A stretch of DNA of 64,000 nucleotides. It comes from Euclidia mi (lineage: Eukaryota; Arthropoda; Insecta; Lepidoptera; Erebidae). Every line of letters begins with the position of its first letter. Within the stretch, counting starts at the first letter, position 1. Positions 1-10,400 of this stretch are shown here, one piece after another. The notes beneath the pieces are model-generated. The model did no database searches and was not told the origin of the DNA. It saw nothing but the letters and a program-made list of their open reading frames with translations. Made by a program: the position numbers and the translations under genes. The stretch spans positions 18,549,326 to 18,613,325 of the forward strand of contig OX123182.2 of the NCBI GenBank assembly GCA_944739405.2, written 5' to 3'.

Positions 1-57
1 TAGGGAATTCATGAAAGTCGTATCCATAATATTGTAGCAGTGAACATGTGTTTGTGG

Positions 58-113
58 CATTTGTCCCGGAGCGGGACAAATGTCGGTCTGGCATTTGTCC
101 CGGAGCGGGACCG
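58..113. repeat. Tandem pair of CCCG-GAG-CGGG palindromes
   Basis: Two near-identical units lie side by side. The first (58-82) has perfect 11-bp arms CATTTGTCCCG / CGGGACAAATG around GAG. The second (92-113) repeats CATTTGTCCCGGAGCGGGAC but loses the outer arm. A third core, TGTCCCGGAGCGGGA, sits at 897-911. The GC-rich cores stand out in AT-rich DNA. I do not recognise the family; a protein-binding site or the end of a mobile element are both possible. Confidence 0.6.
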
Positions 114-1369
114 ACACGTTTTGTTTATAAATTCTCAAATATTTTTGTTTGCTAACACGTTTTAATTTTGTAACGTAATTTTAGTATAATAAAGCTAGTT
201 TTAGAAAATGTTATTAGTATTAAAAAAAAATAATCTGAAATTGTTTTACAGGTCATTAATTGTGAGTACCTATTTAGAGTCGTTTTTCGAGAGGTTTATG
301 TTTATAATCTCAAGCTGCCAAATTTATTACTTTACGAATGTAATTTTTTTTAGGCTTACTATATGAACTGAACTTACGAATAAACAAAAAACATGAGCCA
401 CTTGAGCCACGTCCTCTCAGAACAAATCTTGAAACATGAGTCACTGCATAACACCGGCAGGACGGCGCCTGATAAGGCCTACATTTATTAATGTTCCTAC
501 TGCTAAAAAAATTTATGGAGTAAAGTGATTTTATGACTGTATGTTTTAAATTAGGGTATAGTTTTGTAAATAAAATACAAATATAAACGAGAAAAAGTAT
601 AATTTATGAATTATGGTAGATTATGTATCGAAAAATGGAAAAAATGCCATGACCCTATATTTACTTTTCGATATTGTTTTAATTTCACACTTTATACATA
701 TTTACCGTATGCAATATGATAGCGTACTTAATCAAGAATCTGAAATGCTATACTTTATTACACATATATTACAGAAAAGCAGTAAAATTTAAGTTTTTCT
801 AAACATCGAAGACTAGTTTAAATTGTCATTCCTAGGCTTTGCCAAATGTGGTATAATTTGCAAAATGGCTTCCGCCATATTTACTCTTTTATTTTCTGTC
901 CCGGAGCGGGAACGCGCCAGATCTGCGTAAATGATCAAAATGGCGGCGCCAGACGAAGGGTTATTTTGTTAGGAAATAAGTAACAAAAAATCAAATTACA
1001 GTCGCTTCTAACACGTCACCAACTCCAAGACAAATAAGTACATTCTCATTTATTCATTCTGATTATGTTAAACTGAGTTGTTCTACCAAGTTTCCACTGG
1101 CGAAGTGTTGTACCTTAAATAAATCGGTAATATTATGTAAAGTGACCTTTTATTTATCGGGGCGTGTGTAAGCGGGTTTTTGTTTCTTCGACATCATACA
1201 CGATGTATGGCTTAGCGGTTAAAGTACTAAACGGCAATGGTTTGGAAGATATTCGTTTGGGGTTTGTAGGTTTATATGGTAGTTTTCGAATATGCTCTGA
1301 ACCCGAAAATAGTATATTTTATTTTTTATGTAGGACCGTCCTTTGCGACAGGGTTCAGGAAGTTGCGTC
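114..1369. other. AT-rich stretch without a recognised gene
   Basis: No coding similarity seen. A third CCCGGAGCGGG core lies at about 897-911, followed by a small GC patch at 930-950. The 118-residue open frame starting at 1164 runs into the poly(T) of the next element and has no recognisable domain, so I do not call it. Confidence 0.5.
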
Positions 1370-1998
1370 AAACAAAATTTTTTTTTTTTTTTTTGGTGTC
1401 GGGTTGGAAAATCCTCATGGAGTCCCCCCGCCCTGGGGGGGAAGGGCGAAGGGGACTGTCAGACTGTTACTGACTAAAAACCAACCCGTGTTCCTCATGT
1501 ACCCGTGTGTCGGAGGGTAGGGTATCGCATAAGCATTCCTCGCCACTCCCCGACGGGCATTGGCCCGCCAGATGGTTAGGCGGGCCCCGAACCAAACCCC
1601 CTTGGCGGCGAATGAAGGTGTTGGGGTGTTGGGCTCCGCCGCCAAAACACCCAGCGGCCGGAGAGGATAGGGAGGACGGCAACGTAACACCGCATCTCGT
1701 CTTCCTTTGCGGCCCCACCGCGACGCAACGATGGTGCGCCCCCATTTGGTCGCGGGAGATAGGGCGCGCGGCAACGCAACACCGACACACCTCTCCTCCC
1801 GCGACCGCGCCCGACTGCGAGGGACAGAACAACTGTCCCTCGCACCCGCACCATTGGACGCATCCTGCGCAGGTCTCCGTCAAGCCCACGCGGAGTGTCC
1901 CCTCCTGGATCCCTCTTAGCTTCACCGCGGGTGACCAATCCACGGTTACTGAGGCCCCCATAACGACAAGGTGGAGATCCCACGGGGGGAAACAAAAT
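1370..1998 (-). mobile_element. GC-rich poly(A)-tailed retroelement, copy 1
   Basis: A GC-rich block of about 610 bp in AT-rich DNA, bounded by the direct repeat AAACAAAAT (1370-1378 and 1990-1998), which I read as a target-site duplication. The poly(T) at about 1379-1394 is the poly(A) tail of a minus-strand retrotransposed copy. The 3' part resembles a LINE 3' end that I recall as common in Lepidoptera (from memory, not checked). It is about as long as, and clearly homologous to, the element at 57031-57580, and both copies begin at the same 5' point. That suggests a unit with a defined 5' end rather than random 5' truncations. Several overlapping frames are open on the minus strand because of the GC content; the longest (1467-1961) shows no domain I recognise. 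Confidence 0.8.
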
Positions 1999-2402
1999 CA
2001 GTTGTCACTACTGCTCTCTTCATCTTTTTAGTCAAGATCGCGGTTTAAGCCCAAGATAAAACCAACATGATTTCAGACCATTTGAAAAAAATATTATACT
2101 GACATAAAAAATTAAGATTACCTTTCAATATTGTTTTTTTGACATTACCCTAATAGGTCGAACTTTTAGCATAAAACTGATTTTTTTCTAAGAAATATTT
2201 TTATATATCCACCATCGATAAACCGCGTCGATGATGATTACCAGCTTAACAACTAAGTTTCTTACGTAATAGGCTGCTATTTTTTTAGAAACAAATAAGT
2301 AAGTCGATCAGATAAACAAAAGTTACCGTTAATTTCAAAAGCCTAAGATATCTTCTTTGTAAAGAGTATTTTAATTTGCAAATTTACTTTTAAGTATTCA
2401 AA
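1999..2402. other. AT-rich spacer, nothing recognised
   Basis: Ordinary AT-rich sequence between the retroelement and the SINE tail; no coding or repeat signal seen. Confidence 0.5.
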
Positions 2403-2632
2403 GGTTGCAGGTTCGATTCCCGCTCAAGTCAAACATTAGTGTGCATGAACATGGATGTTTGTCTTGGTCTGGGTGTTTCTATGTAGGTATAATATGTATG
2501 TATTTACAAAAAAGCATATACATATGTATGTTTACCCATTATCTAGTACCCATAGTACAAGCTCTGCTTAGTTTGTGACTAGATGGTGATGTGTGTATGT
2601 GGTAGAATATTAAAAAAATAAAGAATTGAGTG
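2403..2632 (+). mobile_element. SINE family A, 5'-truncated copy
   Basis: Starts inside a tRNA-like B box (GGTTCGATTCCC) and matches the fuller copy at 25933-26186 through the body (CATGAACATGGATGTTTGTC, CCATTATCTAGTACCCATAG) to an A-rich tail. The A box is missing, so this is a truncated or decayed copy and not a tRNA gene. Confidence 0.8.
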
Positions 2633-3733
2633 AAATATTGACATAGCACGACGCTATCCAATAATTCATTCTTAAGCACTTACTATACTTTTGGAAACTT
2701 GAGAGTAGTAATATATTGCATAAACTACGCCGAAATAAATCATGTAAGTTTTAACACTAGGTATAAATTATTGTTCAAAGTTCTGCTTAGACCGTCAAAT
2801 TCCTAGGAATTATTTCATTCACAACGGAAAAAAGTAGTACTTGTCGGATAAATATACTGAATCTGAATAATGAGTAGGTAGTCCAATGGTTAGCCCAATA
2901 TATTCCCACACACCCACACAGAGTCTGAATCCAACCGTGCGTGCCGCTATCTGTTCAAGATTATGTACGTATTAAAGAAGAATGGCCATTTTTGACCTAA
3001 ACATGTATAGAGATAAAACTTATTTTAAAATTAAGGTTATTTTTTAGTGTTATGATTTCACTAACAATTATATTTTATAGAAGTCTAGGTAAAAAGAAAA
3101 GTTTTGGGTTGTAAAGACGTTCTAGAACTCGTGAACGCATCCTTAACAAAATATTTTTATTCGCTGCATCGTTATATTATCTGTGCCTTCCTTGTTTAGC
3201 GACGTTCCATATCACTTATACCACATCTTTAGCAACTGGTTTTGTCAAAACCTCGAGAAAACTTAATTTTATATATAAATTGAATCAAGTTGTTAAAAGC
3301 TGATCATAAATTAATGTATTTTTTTATGATAAAAGATATAAAAAGACAAATATAAATGAATTTCTGCCGTTGAAAACATTGGATAAGGATGCAACGAAAC
3401 GTTTTTGACGTAGAGACGCCGCCGGTGACATCGGACATGGGAGAATCTGTCAAATTAATACGAACTAATTTCGGTGTATTATGTAATTCCTAGACCTTTA
3501 TAAGAAAAACTGTCTTTACAGTATAATTTCTTGATCATAGAACTACTTGTTTTCGTACATTTTATCTATATACGCAATAATTCATTATCAGGTCATTCAA
3601 TGTATGAGAAGTGGCCATTGTTCTTTCAAAAGTTCGTTTGCTCCGTGCCTACGAAAGTAAGTTAGTCCATCGGTCCCAGCTATCATGAAAATGCTGTATG
3701 ACCCTACTGTCATACTTAGTAACACTCTTCCTC
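2633..3733. other. Gene-free stretch with weak SINE hints
   Basis: No coding signal. At about 2876-2960 there is a faint tRNA-like head (GTCCAATGGTTAGC, later GAGTCTGAATCC). At 3640-3725 a piece resembles the middle of SINE family B (compare 46130-46210). Otherwise featureless. Confidence 0.4.
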
Positions 3734-3797
3734 TGCCTGTCTCTCCGCTAAATATTCAGTTATCTATGTAACTGAATAGTTAGCGGAGAGAAAGGCA
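3734..3797. repeat. 64-nt hairpin with about 29-bp stem
   Basis: The arms TGCCTGTCTCTCCGCTAAAT... and ...TTAGCGGAGAGAAAGGCA pair over about 29 positions with roughly two mismatches and a 6-nt loop (TCTATG). Size and shape are like a microRNA precursor or a tiny palindromic MITE. Expression cannot be judged from sequence. Confidence 0.75.
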
Positions 3798-4596
3798 ACT
3801 GACAGACTGTAATATTCTAGTTATGCAAATCTGAATCATATCATAAATCTTTTGCGTTGTCGTTTATAACATAACTGAAATCTGGTTTGATCAGAAACCG
3901 AATCTTGAGGCGCTAAGAGCCGAAAGTATTGGGCGCGATTGAAATAAGGCAAGAATGATGATAAAGGTATTAATGTGACTTGAATCACTTTTATTAGCCT
4001 CAGATGTATTTTAGTATGAGCCTATATAAGATGCCTGAAATTTTGAAACACTTTAAATCTTTAGATTATTTTGAAACTTTGCATACCTACTTATCAAGGA
4101 CCGATGACAATGCACAAATTATTATTTATTTTACATTTTAATTGGTTATTCTATGAAAGCGAAACTTTTTAGTTTTGTTCAAACCATTATTTATGTTTCT
4201 GAAGAGAATTTTCATTATTACACGTTTTACGTCGGTGCGCTAAAATAATTTGTCCCATGATACACAAAATACACAACTTTTCGCCACATCAAAATTTATT
4301 TTGTATTTCACAGATCTGATGTTGCCTTTGTCGATATTTCTATGTCGAAGTGGCGTGGTTATACATATATGTGTTGTTACAATCTGAATATCGTCCTTTA
4401 TGGCGCAATTTGCTTTTCGTCATAATATTTATGAAAAAATAAATTATACGATATTTATAAAAAATATTTATTTGAAATATGAAACCTTTGTATGATGTAA
4501 TATTGCGTAATGAGTCGAACATGACAGTCGTGCATGACCTAAATATCTAATAAAATATTGGAAATATATTCACTCTATTTCATTATTTATACAAAA
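3798..4596. other. Gene-free stretch
   Basis: AT-rich sequence with no recognised coding or repeat content. The 60-residue minus-strand open frame at 4340-4522 has no domain. Confidence 0.4.
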
Positions 4597-5145
4597 CTAT
4601 CTATGTGCAACACAAACCCCAGGTGTCTATAAAATCAACTGCAGCTGCAGAAGCTCTTACATAGGGCAAACGAAGCGGACTATGGCTGAACGTATAAAGG
4701 AGCACATCGCAGCTGTAAAGAACCGTCAAACGAACAACTCAGCGATTGCGAAACATTTACTTCAATCGGGCACCAATCACTGGATTTAATTTCATCGTCC
4801 CCAAGTCCTTTCCACGGAACACCACTTTTACCCAAGAGTTGTGCGTGAAGCGATCGAAATCAGAAAACATAAAAATTTCAATCGGGAAGAGGGCTTCAAA
4901 TTGACATCGGCGTGGAATCCAGTGATTCGGCTAACAACACCCCACTTTAATGCGCAGTCGGCGAATGTTCAATATACAATACGGTTAGTGTGTTTTGCGC
5001 CGGTACTTCGAAAATAAACGATCCGGGGGTAGAAATGGAAGCTTCTACCTCGCACTCGGAGACGTGACATCGCTACTTCAGTCAGCTTGCGACCACGGGA
5101 CGTGCAACCGTCTCGAAACGTCAAGCAAAATAAGGTATGTAAATA
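4597..5145 (+). pseudogene. Penelope-like element: GIY-YIG endonuclease relic
   Basis: Conceptual translation from about 4620 gives GVYKINCSCRSSYIGQT followed by an R...EH stretch and a region ending HLLQSGTNHWI before a stop. The GxYxI...YIGQT...R...EH pattern is the GIY-YIG nuclease fold found at the C terminus of Penelope-like retroelement polyproteins. Further coding-like sequence follows the stop and ends in VVREAIEIRKH and FNREEGFKLTSAWNP, also typical of the end of that domain. The reverse transcriptase part is absent, so the copy is 5'-truncated. Downstream, to about 5123, the noncoding end carries a short hairpin followed by CGAAACGTCA. Family assignment rests on motif recognition only. 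Confidence 0.75.
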
Positions 5146-5505
5146 CCTAAAGCATGTTCGCGTTAATTCCCGTCTATATATAAAATCTAAACATGCAACG
5201 CGAGTGTTTAAAAGTTTCTAAAACTATCTACGTAGCGCAGTGTAATAATTTTCATTTCAAGAATAATAAATTATGAAACATTTGTAGTTATCATAATATA
5301 GGCATGTTTTTATTTTACCATCGCAACAACGAATCGTCAATAGTGTTGTTAAAAGACATAAGTTTCAAAATATATTCATTCAAGACACACAGACTTGACT
5401 CTTAACTTCAACCCTACTAACGGCTCGAAGTTAATAGAGTCAGTGATCTTGCTGTGTGGAATTACTTTAATTTTGGAAATGTTTCAAGCTTTAGCTTTCT
5501 TTAGC
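5146..5505. other. AT-rich spacer
   Basis: No coding signal recognised; the open frame at 5395-5601 runs into the following repeat and has no domain. Confidence 0.4.
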
Positions 5506-6480
5506 AGATTTTTATCCGACCGACTTCAAAAAAAGGAGGAGGTTCTTAATTCGTCGGAATCTTTTTTTTTATATTCTCTAAGACGCGTGGACCGATTTTG
5601 AAAATTCTTGTTTTGATTGAAAGAGTATACCTCCTAGTTGGTCCCATGATCATCAGGTCAGGATCTCATCATGGAATCCTGAAAAATCGAAGGAACTCTT
5701 CGAATTTTATAAGCACACTTTAAGCGATTTGACGATAACAACCCAATGCCGTCGAGTTTGGGCTCGTTTGAGTCGTCTTCACATAGACTTTGACGCTGGA
5801 TGATTTCCATCGTCTGATGATAGAGCTGGAAGGTAACCATGATATCTTTGTGATACAACAACTCAATCTCATCGATTTTAGGGTCGTTTGATTCGTCTTT
5901 ACATGGACTTTGGTACTGGATTTTTTCCAGGGTCTGATGATGGAGCAGGGTGGCCATAGGATCTTTGTAATAAAAAGACGCAATCCCATTGAGTTTGGGC
6001 TCGTTTGATTCGCTTTTACATGGACTTTAGTACTGAATCTTTACCAAACTCTGATGATAGAGCAGGAAGGTGGCCATGGGATCTTTGTAATACAATAACG
6101 CAATCTGATCGTGTTTAGGCTCGTTTACTTTGTCTTGGCAAACACTTTGGTATTGGATGATTGCCGGGATCTGATGATGGAACTGAAACGAACGTGTTTA
6201 GGTTAGTTAGTTGCAAAAAAAAAATACTTGAAATTGCCAGAAAGGTACAGGTCTACATTTCAGAATTGAGGCACGTAAGGAAGGCCTCCCCATCATTTAC
6301 CACCTACACTATCCTATGTACCTACTTACCACCTATTACTAATTTTTATTAGTATACTACTAAAAAGAAAAAAATAAAAATTATTTTTAAATTAAAAAAA
6401 CCGACTTCAAAAAACACTAAGGAACTAAAAAACAAAAAATAATTGGTTTTGGAGCAAACATTTTTGGAGTCGGTGCCCGG
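5506..6480 (-). mobile_element. 120-bp-repeat element, copy 1 (4 repeat units)
   Basis: One of three related elements (others at 17750-18780 and 50105-52130). The terminus ACCGACTTCAAAAAAAGGAGG is at 5520, then a conserved segment (GGTCCCATGATCATCAGG), then four tandem units of 117-120 bp (landmark CTGATGA at 5814, 5934, 6051, 6171), then a unique part and one arm of a terminal foldback (ACCGACTTCAAAAAACACTA near 6400). The repeat length is a multiple of three, so minus-strand frames at 5658-5957 and 5720-5989 stay open across units. Compared with copy 3, the second foldback arm is missing. I do not recognise a transposase; it is probably non-autonomous. Confidence 0.75.
5740..6200 (-). repeat. 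Tandem 120-bp (40-codon) repeats
   Basis: About four units with period 120, 117 and 120 bp. Each unit contains TCTGATGATRGAGC, GGTRGCCATGGGATCTTTG and CTCGTTTGATTCGTCTTTAC. Read on the minus strand, a unit encodes YHQTLE, then CKDESN.PKLDEI, in one frame and an IIRPWKSSS-type peptide in another. Confidence 0.85.
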
Positions 6481-6770
6481 TAGCCTTAAATCGCCTTAAA
6501 CGCGGGTGTAACCGCAAGCTCATAATGGTTAAATAAAACGTGAATAGGTTAAGCTTTTTATTGCTGCATCTGGTGGTCACAACTTTCTACACTGCAGTTA
6601 GCAAGGTTGAGATGTGACTGCTACTCATAGACTTTTGGTAATGCTAATTTAAAGGATTACTATATACTCGTTTAGCGAAGGATTAACATACTAATCTGTA
6701 ATAATCGTGATCGTGAGGTTCATAGTTTGAACCTGGTGTCACAAGAATTATAAACTGTGATTCCAGAGCC
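6481..6770. other. Spacer
   Basis: No recognisable gene or repeat between the 120-bp-repeat element and the LINE fragment. Confidence 0.4.
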
Positions 6771-7077
6771 TGTATATAATGCTGAAATGGTTTGGACACG
6801 TGGAGAGAATGAGTGAAGAAAGATTGACGAATCAAATATATATGGCAGAGGTGTATGGACAAGCCGGTTGCGGCAGACCTCGTAAGACGTTCGTGGACCA
6901 AATTGGGGACGTCTTGAAAAACGGAAAAGTCCGAAGCACCCGCAACCGGCGAGCATGTATGAAAAGAATAATGAATGTAGAGGAAGCACGTGAGGTTTGC
7001 AAGGATAGAAGCAAGTGGCGATCTGTTGTCTCTGCCTACCCCGACGGGAAAAAGGCGTGAGCATATGTATGTATATA
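6771..7077 (+). pseudogene. RTE-like LINE, 3' end only
   Basis: The frame 6779-7060 (93 codons) encodes the extreme C terminus of an RTE-like LINE: MLKWFGHVERMSEERL, then GRPRKTFVDQIGDVLK, then CKDRSKWRSVVSAYPDGKKA. It matches the end of the nested element at 25145-29125 (WRSVVSDYPSGKQA). The 3' untranslated part is only a few bases followed by ATGT-type repeats, as expected for RTE elements. The short direct repeat TGTATATA (6771-6778, 7070-7077) may be the target duplication, although it overlaps the repeat tail. The copy is severely 5'-truncated and cannot encode a functional enzyme. Confidence 0.85.
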
Positions 7078-7339
7078 CGCGGCATGCTGGATGAAAATGC
7101 TTCCAGGTAACCTAACTGAACTTGCAGTGTCAGGCTGTATATCAGTAAAATAAAGATACAGGTACCAAAACAAACAGTTTATCAAAGTTATCAAATCTTA
7201 ACGTCTAGGATAATTACACTACTTAAGAGGAAACACTACGGGCGAGAGAATTGACAAATAGGTATTTGTAAAATCTATTGCTGTCACGCAGCCTCAAGCC
7301 TGCCCCCCACAGAGCGCGATAGAGACAACTGCAGCTTGG
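7078..7339. other. Spacer
   Basis: No recognised feature. Confidence 0.4.
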
Positions 7340-8670
7340 ACCAAAATACCTATTAAATGTAAAAAAAGTACTCTTCGCCTTCTTGGGTCCCCAATATTTG
7401 AAGAAGGTTTTGATTCATTTATTCATGAAAAAATTCAAAATTTTAGTGAAATTTCGGACCGCCTCGCCTGCTCAAAATTAATATACATTCGGCTTTCACT
7501 ATTATTCGATACTGTCTTTTTGTGCCTAAGTTCACACACGCTTTACGTTCATCGCCTTTTTGGAAAAACCCAAGCCCACTAGTCAATATTGACAAAATTT
7601 TACAAAACACCCTAAGCAACATTTTAAATGTGGCTCTGACCGACCGAGCATGGCTACAGGCGACATTACCTGTTCGCCTGGGTGGGCTTGGCGTACGCAA
7701 AATTTCCGACGTGAGCTTACCAGCATGAAAATCATACCATCATACCAGGAAAATCTTAGCACCCACACTGGTCGATTCTGAGGTGCCGTGTAAGATCGAT
7801 GCCATTAATGCTTGGAAAATGGCTTGTCCAAGCACTGAGTTGCCCGAAATTTATCCTCTCAGAGGCAGTGGGACGGGCCGCTTTGCAGCGCAGTACGAGA
7901 AAATCTCCTTAGCACATCGTACAATGCTGCAGAGCGTGCTCGTTTGCTGGCTGTGGGAGAGTGGGAGTCGGGGCTCTGGCTTCAAGCACTGCCATCGTCC
8001 AACATAGGTACCATGTTGGACGATACGACCTTTTGCCTCGCTTCTTGCCTCCGTTTAGGTGCCCCGTTGTCGCTCCACATCATTGTCACTGTGGGGAGGT
8101 GGTCGACAGCCTTGGTCACCATGGCCTATCATGCAGCAGGAGCGCAGGTCGTATTTCACGACATAGCAACCTGAATGACATTCTCCGTCGGGCTCTTGTC
8201 ACCGCTGGCGTTCCAGCCCAACTTGAACCTCAGGGTTTGGCACGCAACGATGGCAAAAGACCAGATGGAATGTCTCTACTGCCTTGGAAGTTGGGTAGGC
8301 CTTTGGTATGGGACGCAACGTGTGTCGATACCCTTGCGCCATCTCATCTTTCTAGCACAGCGGGTTGTGCGGGCGCTGCTGCTGCCACAGCGGAGACTCT
8401 GAAACGGCGCAAATACGTAAATCTCGTAGGGGATTATGTATTTGAGCCGTTTGGAGTCGACACGTTGGGGTCATGGGGTCCAAGTGCTAGATCTCTCTAT
8501 AGAGAGCTTGCAAAGAGACTTGTCGACGCCTCGCGTGACCAGAAAGCTGGCATGTATCTAGCACAAAAAATTAGCATTGCCATACAGCGTGGCAATGCTG
8601 CCAGTCTTCTGGGCACATTCCCAATAGACGGCGATGTGGAGGACTTTCACGACGCCCTTTGAATATACAT
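7340..8670 (+). pseudogene. Non-LTR retrotransposon C-terminal region with possible restriction-like endonuclease
   Basis: Coding similarity runs from about 7360 (STLRLLGSPIFEEGF) through 7522-7728 (LPVRLGGLGVRKISDVSLPA) into 7961-8662 (233 codons), with several frame changes. The last part has a Cys/His cluster (CHCGEVVDSLGHHGLSC). It is followed by GKRPDGMSL and LVWDATCVDTLAPSHL, the spacing of a PD...D nuclease core as in restriction-like-endonuclease LINEs, then a C terminus ending QRGNAASLLGTFPIDGDVEDF. The region upstream of the C-terminal half (reverse-transcriptase catalytic block) is missing, so this is a 5'-truncated dead copy. The clade is uncertain. The domain call is inferred from the KRPDG...WDAT pattern and could be tested against R2/R4-type and other LINE C termini. 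Confidence 0.7.
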
Positions 8671-8815
8671 TTTCTTATTTATTTGTATTGTACTTTAATA
8701 TTTTAATTAAATTTTAGTTGTAGTATTTAAGTAGTTATAATTGTGTTATAATTGTGTAATATTAATTTATTTTGTTATTTAAATAAATGCCATTAAATGT
8801 ACACAAAATCAACGT
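8671..8815 (+). other. LINE 3' untranslated region
   Basis: AT-rich sequence directly after the stop codon, with an AATAAA-like signal (AATAAATGCC) near 8784. This is the likely 3' UTR of the preceding LINE. Confidence 0.5.
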
Positions 8816-9920
8816 TTCGTATTCCCTTGATTCCTTCTCCAAAACTTCATCAATTTAACTAGTTTTTTTCATATTAAATTAAAGAAAGGCTTTGGCCGTG
8901 TTCCTATGTTTTCCTTTTTTAAAATAATCTAGCCAAATTTGTTTTTTGGATGTTTGAACACAGCGGAAAATCTGGCCAATTTTTGAGGTATTTGAAGGTT
9001 CATATCTTTTTCAATATTTAATTTATGAGAAAAAAGAACACATAGGGACCTGCCAATCGGGGCCAATAATTGTTCTACTGGCATTATCCAGGGAGAAAAC
9101 AGGAGACTACGTTTGTATGGAAAAAGGGCCGTTATATTTCCTCTTAACTTTGAAATATGTGGTATTAATTTTACAGTTGTGAGACATATCAGAAATGTGT
9201 TCCCTTTATTATAACCACATAAATTAAACAAATGGCACTCTGCAATGATTCGTATAAATTTTTCTTAATTTTTTATTGTCTTCAATCAGTTACGACCTGC
9301 AACTGTTTAAAAAAATACATTCTCATTCTCCAGAGAAAGCTTTTAAGAACTACTTATAAAGCGGCACGTGATATAATTAATTCTACAGTACACAGTTTCT
9401 GTCACACACAGACGTACCAGAGCCTTTATCACTCAAAACAATGCACCATAATGTACAACCGTACAATTATATGCACAATACACATATCATATGTAGATAC
9501 ACTATCAGTATTCCGCAGAGAGGCTACATCGGTGCTTAACAGTCCAATCTTGATATAGAGTACATTTGGACAGCTCAACATGACCAAATTGCAGACATAT
9601 CATAAATATTTTATCTAGCTACGTCTGGTTATCTCACTGCAAGACAGTATTGTGTATAATTGAGATATCAGTTAACTGCAGGCTGGAGAGAAGGTGATAT
9701 GCGTAATTGGGAAGCGCATATTAATTTGCATTGGTAGTATTAGGAAAGGCCGGAATACGATCCTTTTGTTCATAGCATGCTCGGATCAAGTAAATAATTT
9801 TGAACAATTATAGTCACGAGTTTTTCTAATTATGGGTTTCCTTTTTTTGCCATTTTTGGCTACCAAGCTCAAGTTGCTGGCAGTGATAATTTTTTTCTCT
9901 TCATTATAGTCGTATATTTT
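8816..9920. other. Gene-free stretch
   Basis: Two short open frames (8929-9231 minus, 9232-9558 plus) show no domain or codon pattern I trust. No repeats recognised. Confidence 0.4.
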
Positions 9921-9924
9921 TCTG

Positions 9925-9985
9925 TATTGTGTAAATTCAACATGGATTTACACAATACCAAGTATTGTGTAAATACATGTTGAAA
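9925..9985. repeat. Interleaved palindromes of TATTGTGTAAAT
   Basis: TATTGTGTAAAT and its complement ATTTACACAATA alternate: forward at about 9927, reverse at about 9947, forward again at about 9963. Two mutually exclusive 12-bp perfect stems are possible. Probably a foldback remnant. Confidence 0.65.
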
Positions 9986-10180
9986 TTCTTTTCAATTTAC
10001 TGTATTGTATAATTAGTTCTTCAGTGTAAGCAAAATAAATAAAATGAAAAATGTACTAACATTATATATTATTATAGTTTCATGTACAAAGGTAAGCTTA
10101 ACTAAACACATTGTGTTCTAGTTAGAGCAAACCTTTGAGTCATAGAGATATTATTTGAAAGAAATAGTTGTTGCAAGCTT
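9986..10180. other. Spacer
   Basis: No recognised feature. Confidence 0.4.
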
Positions 10181-10182
10181 CA

Positions 10183-10400
10183 AGGCACCGATAGCCCAGT
10201 CGAGATACCAACAGGCTTCTATACAAAAGGGTATCGGGTTCAGGCCGACGGCACACACCTATGACTTCTCGCCTTTCGCCTCGGATAGCAAATTTTGCCG
10301 TTGGTCTTGGCTATCATGCAGATCATTGACAGTAGGGGGAGTCATTAGCTTAGACTATCTAACTCTAACAGTAAATACTGCACACTTGTCTAAGCTGTGA
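10183..10400 (+). mobile_element. SINE family B, decayed 5' half
   Basis: CACCGATAGCCCAGTCGAG...GGGTATCGGGTTCAGGCC is a tRNA-like A/B box pair. It matches the intact copy at 46008-46405 and continues with TTGGCTATCATGCAGATCATTGACAG and GGGGGAGTCA, which parallel that copy. The 3' tail is missing; a possible tail lies at 11080-11165. Confidence 0.7.

Noticed and set aside
1164..1520. 118-codon plus-strand open frame
   Set aside because: It crosses the junction into the inserted GC-rich retroelement and its poly(T), giving a Phe run; no domain.
2876..2975. Another SINE head
   Set aside because: Only a faint A-box-like and B-box-like pair, no recognisable body, tail or TSD.
5080..5125. Functional hammerhead ribozyme
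   Set aside because: GAAAC is present after a hairpin, but no CUGANGA core can be placed with proper stems.
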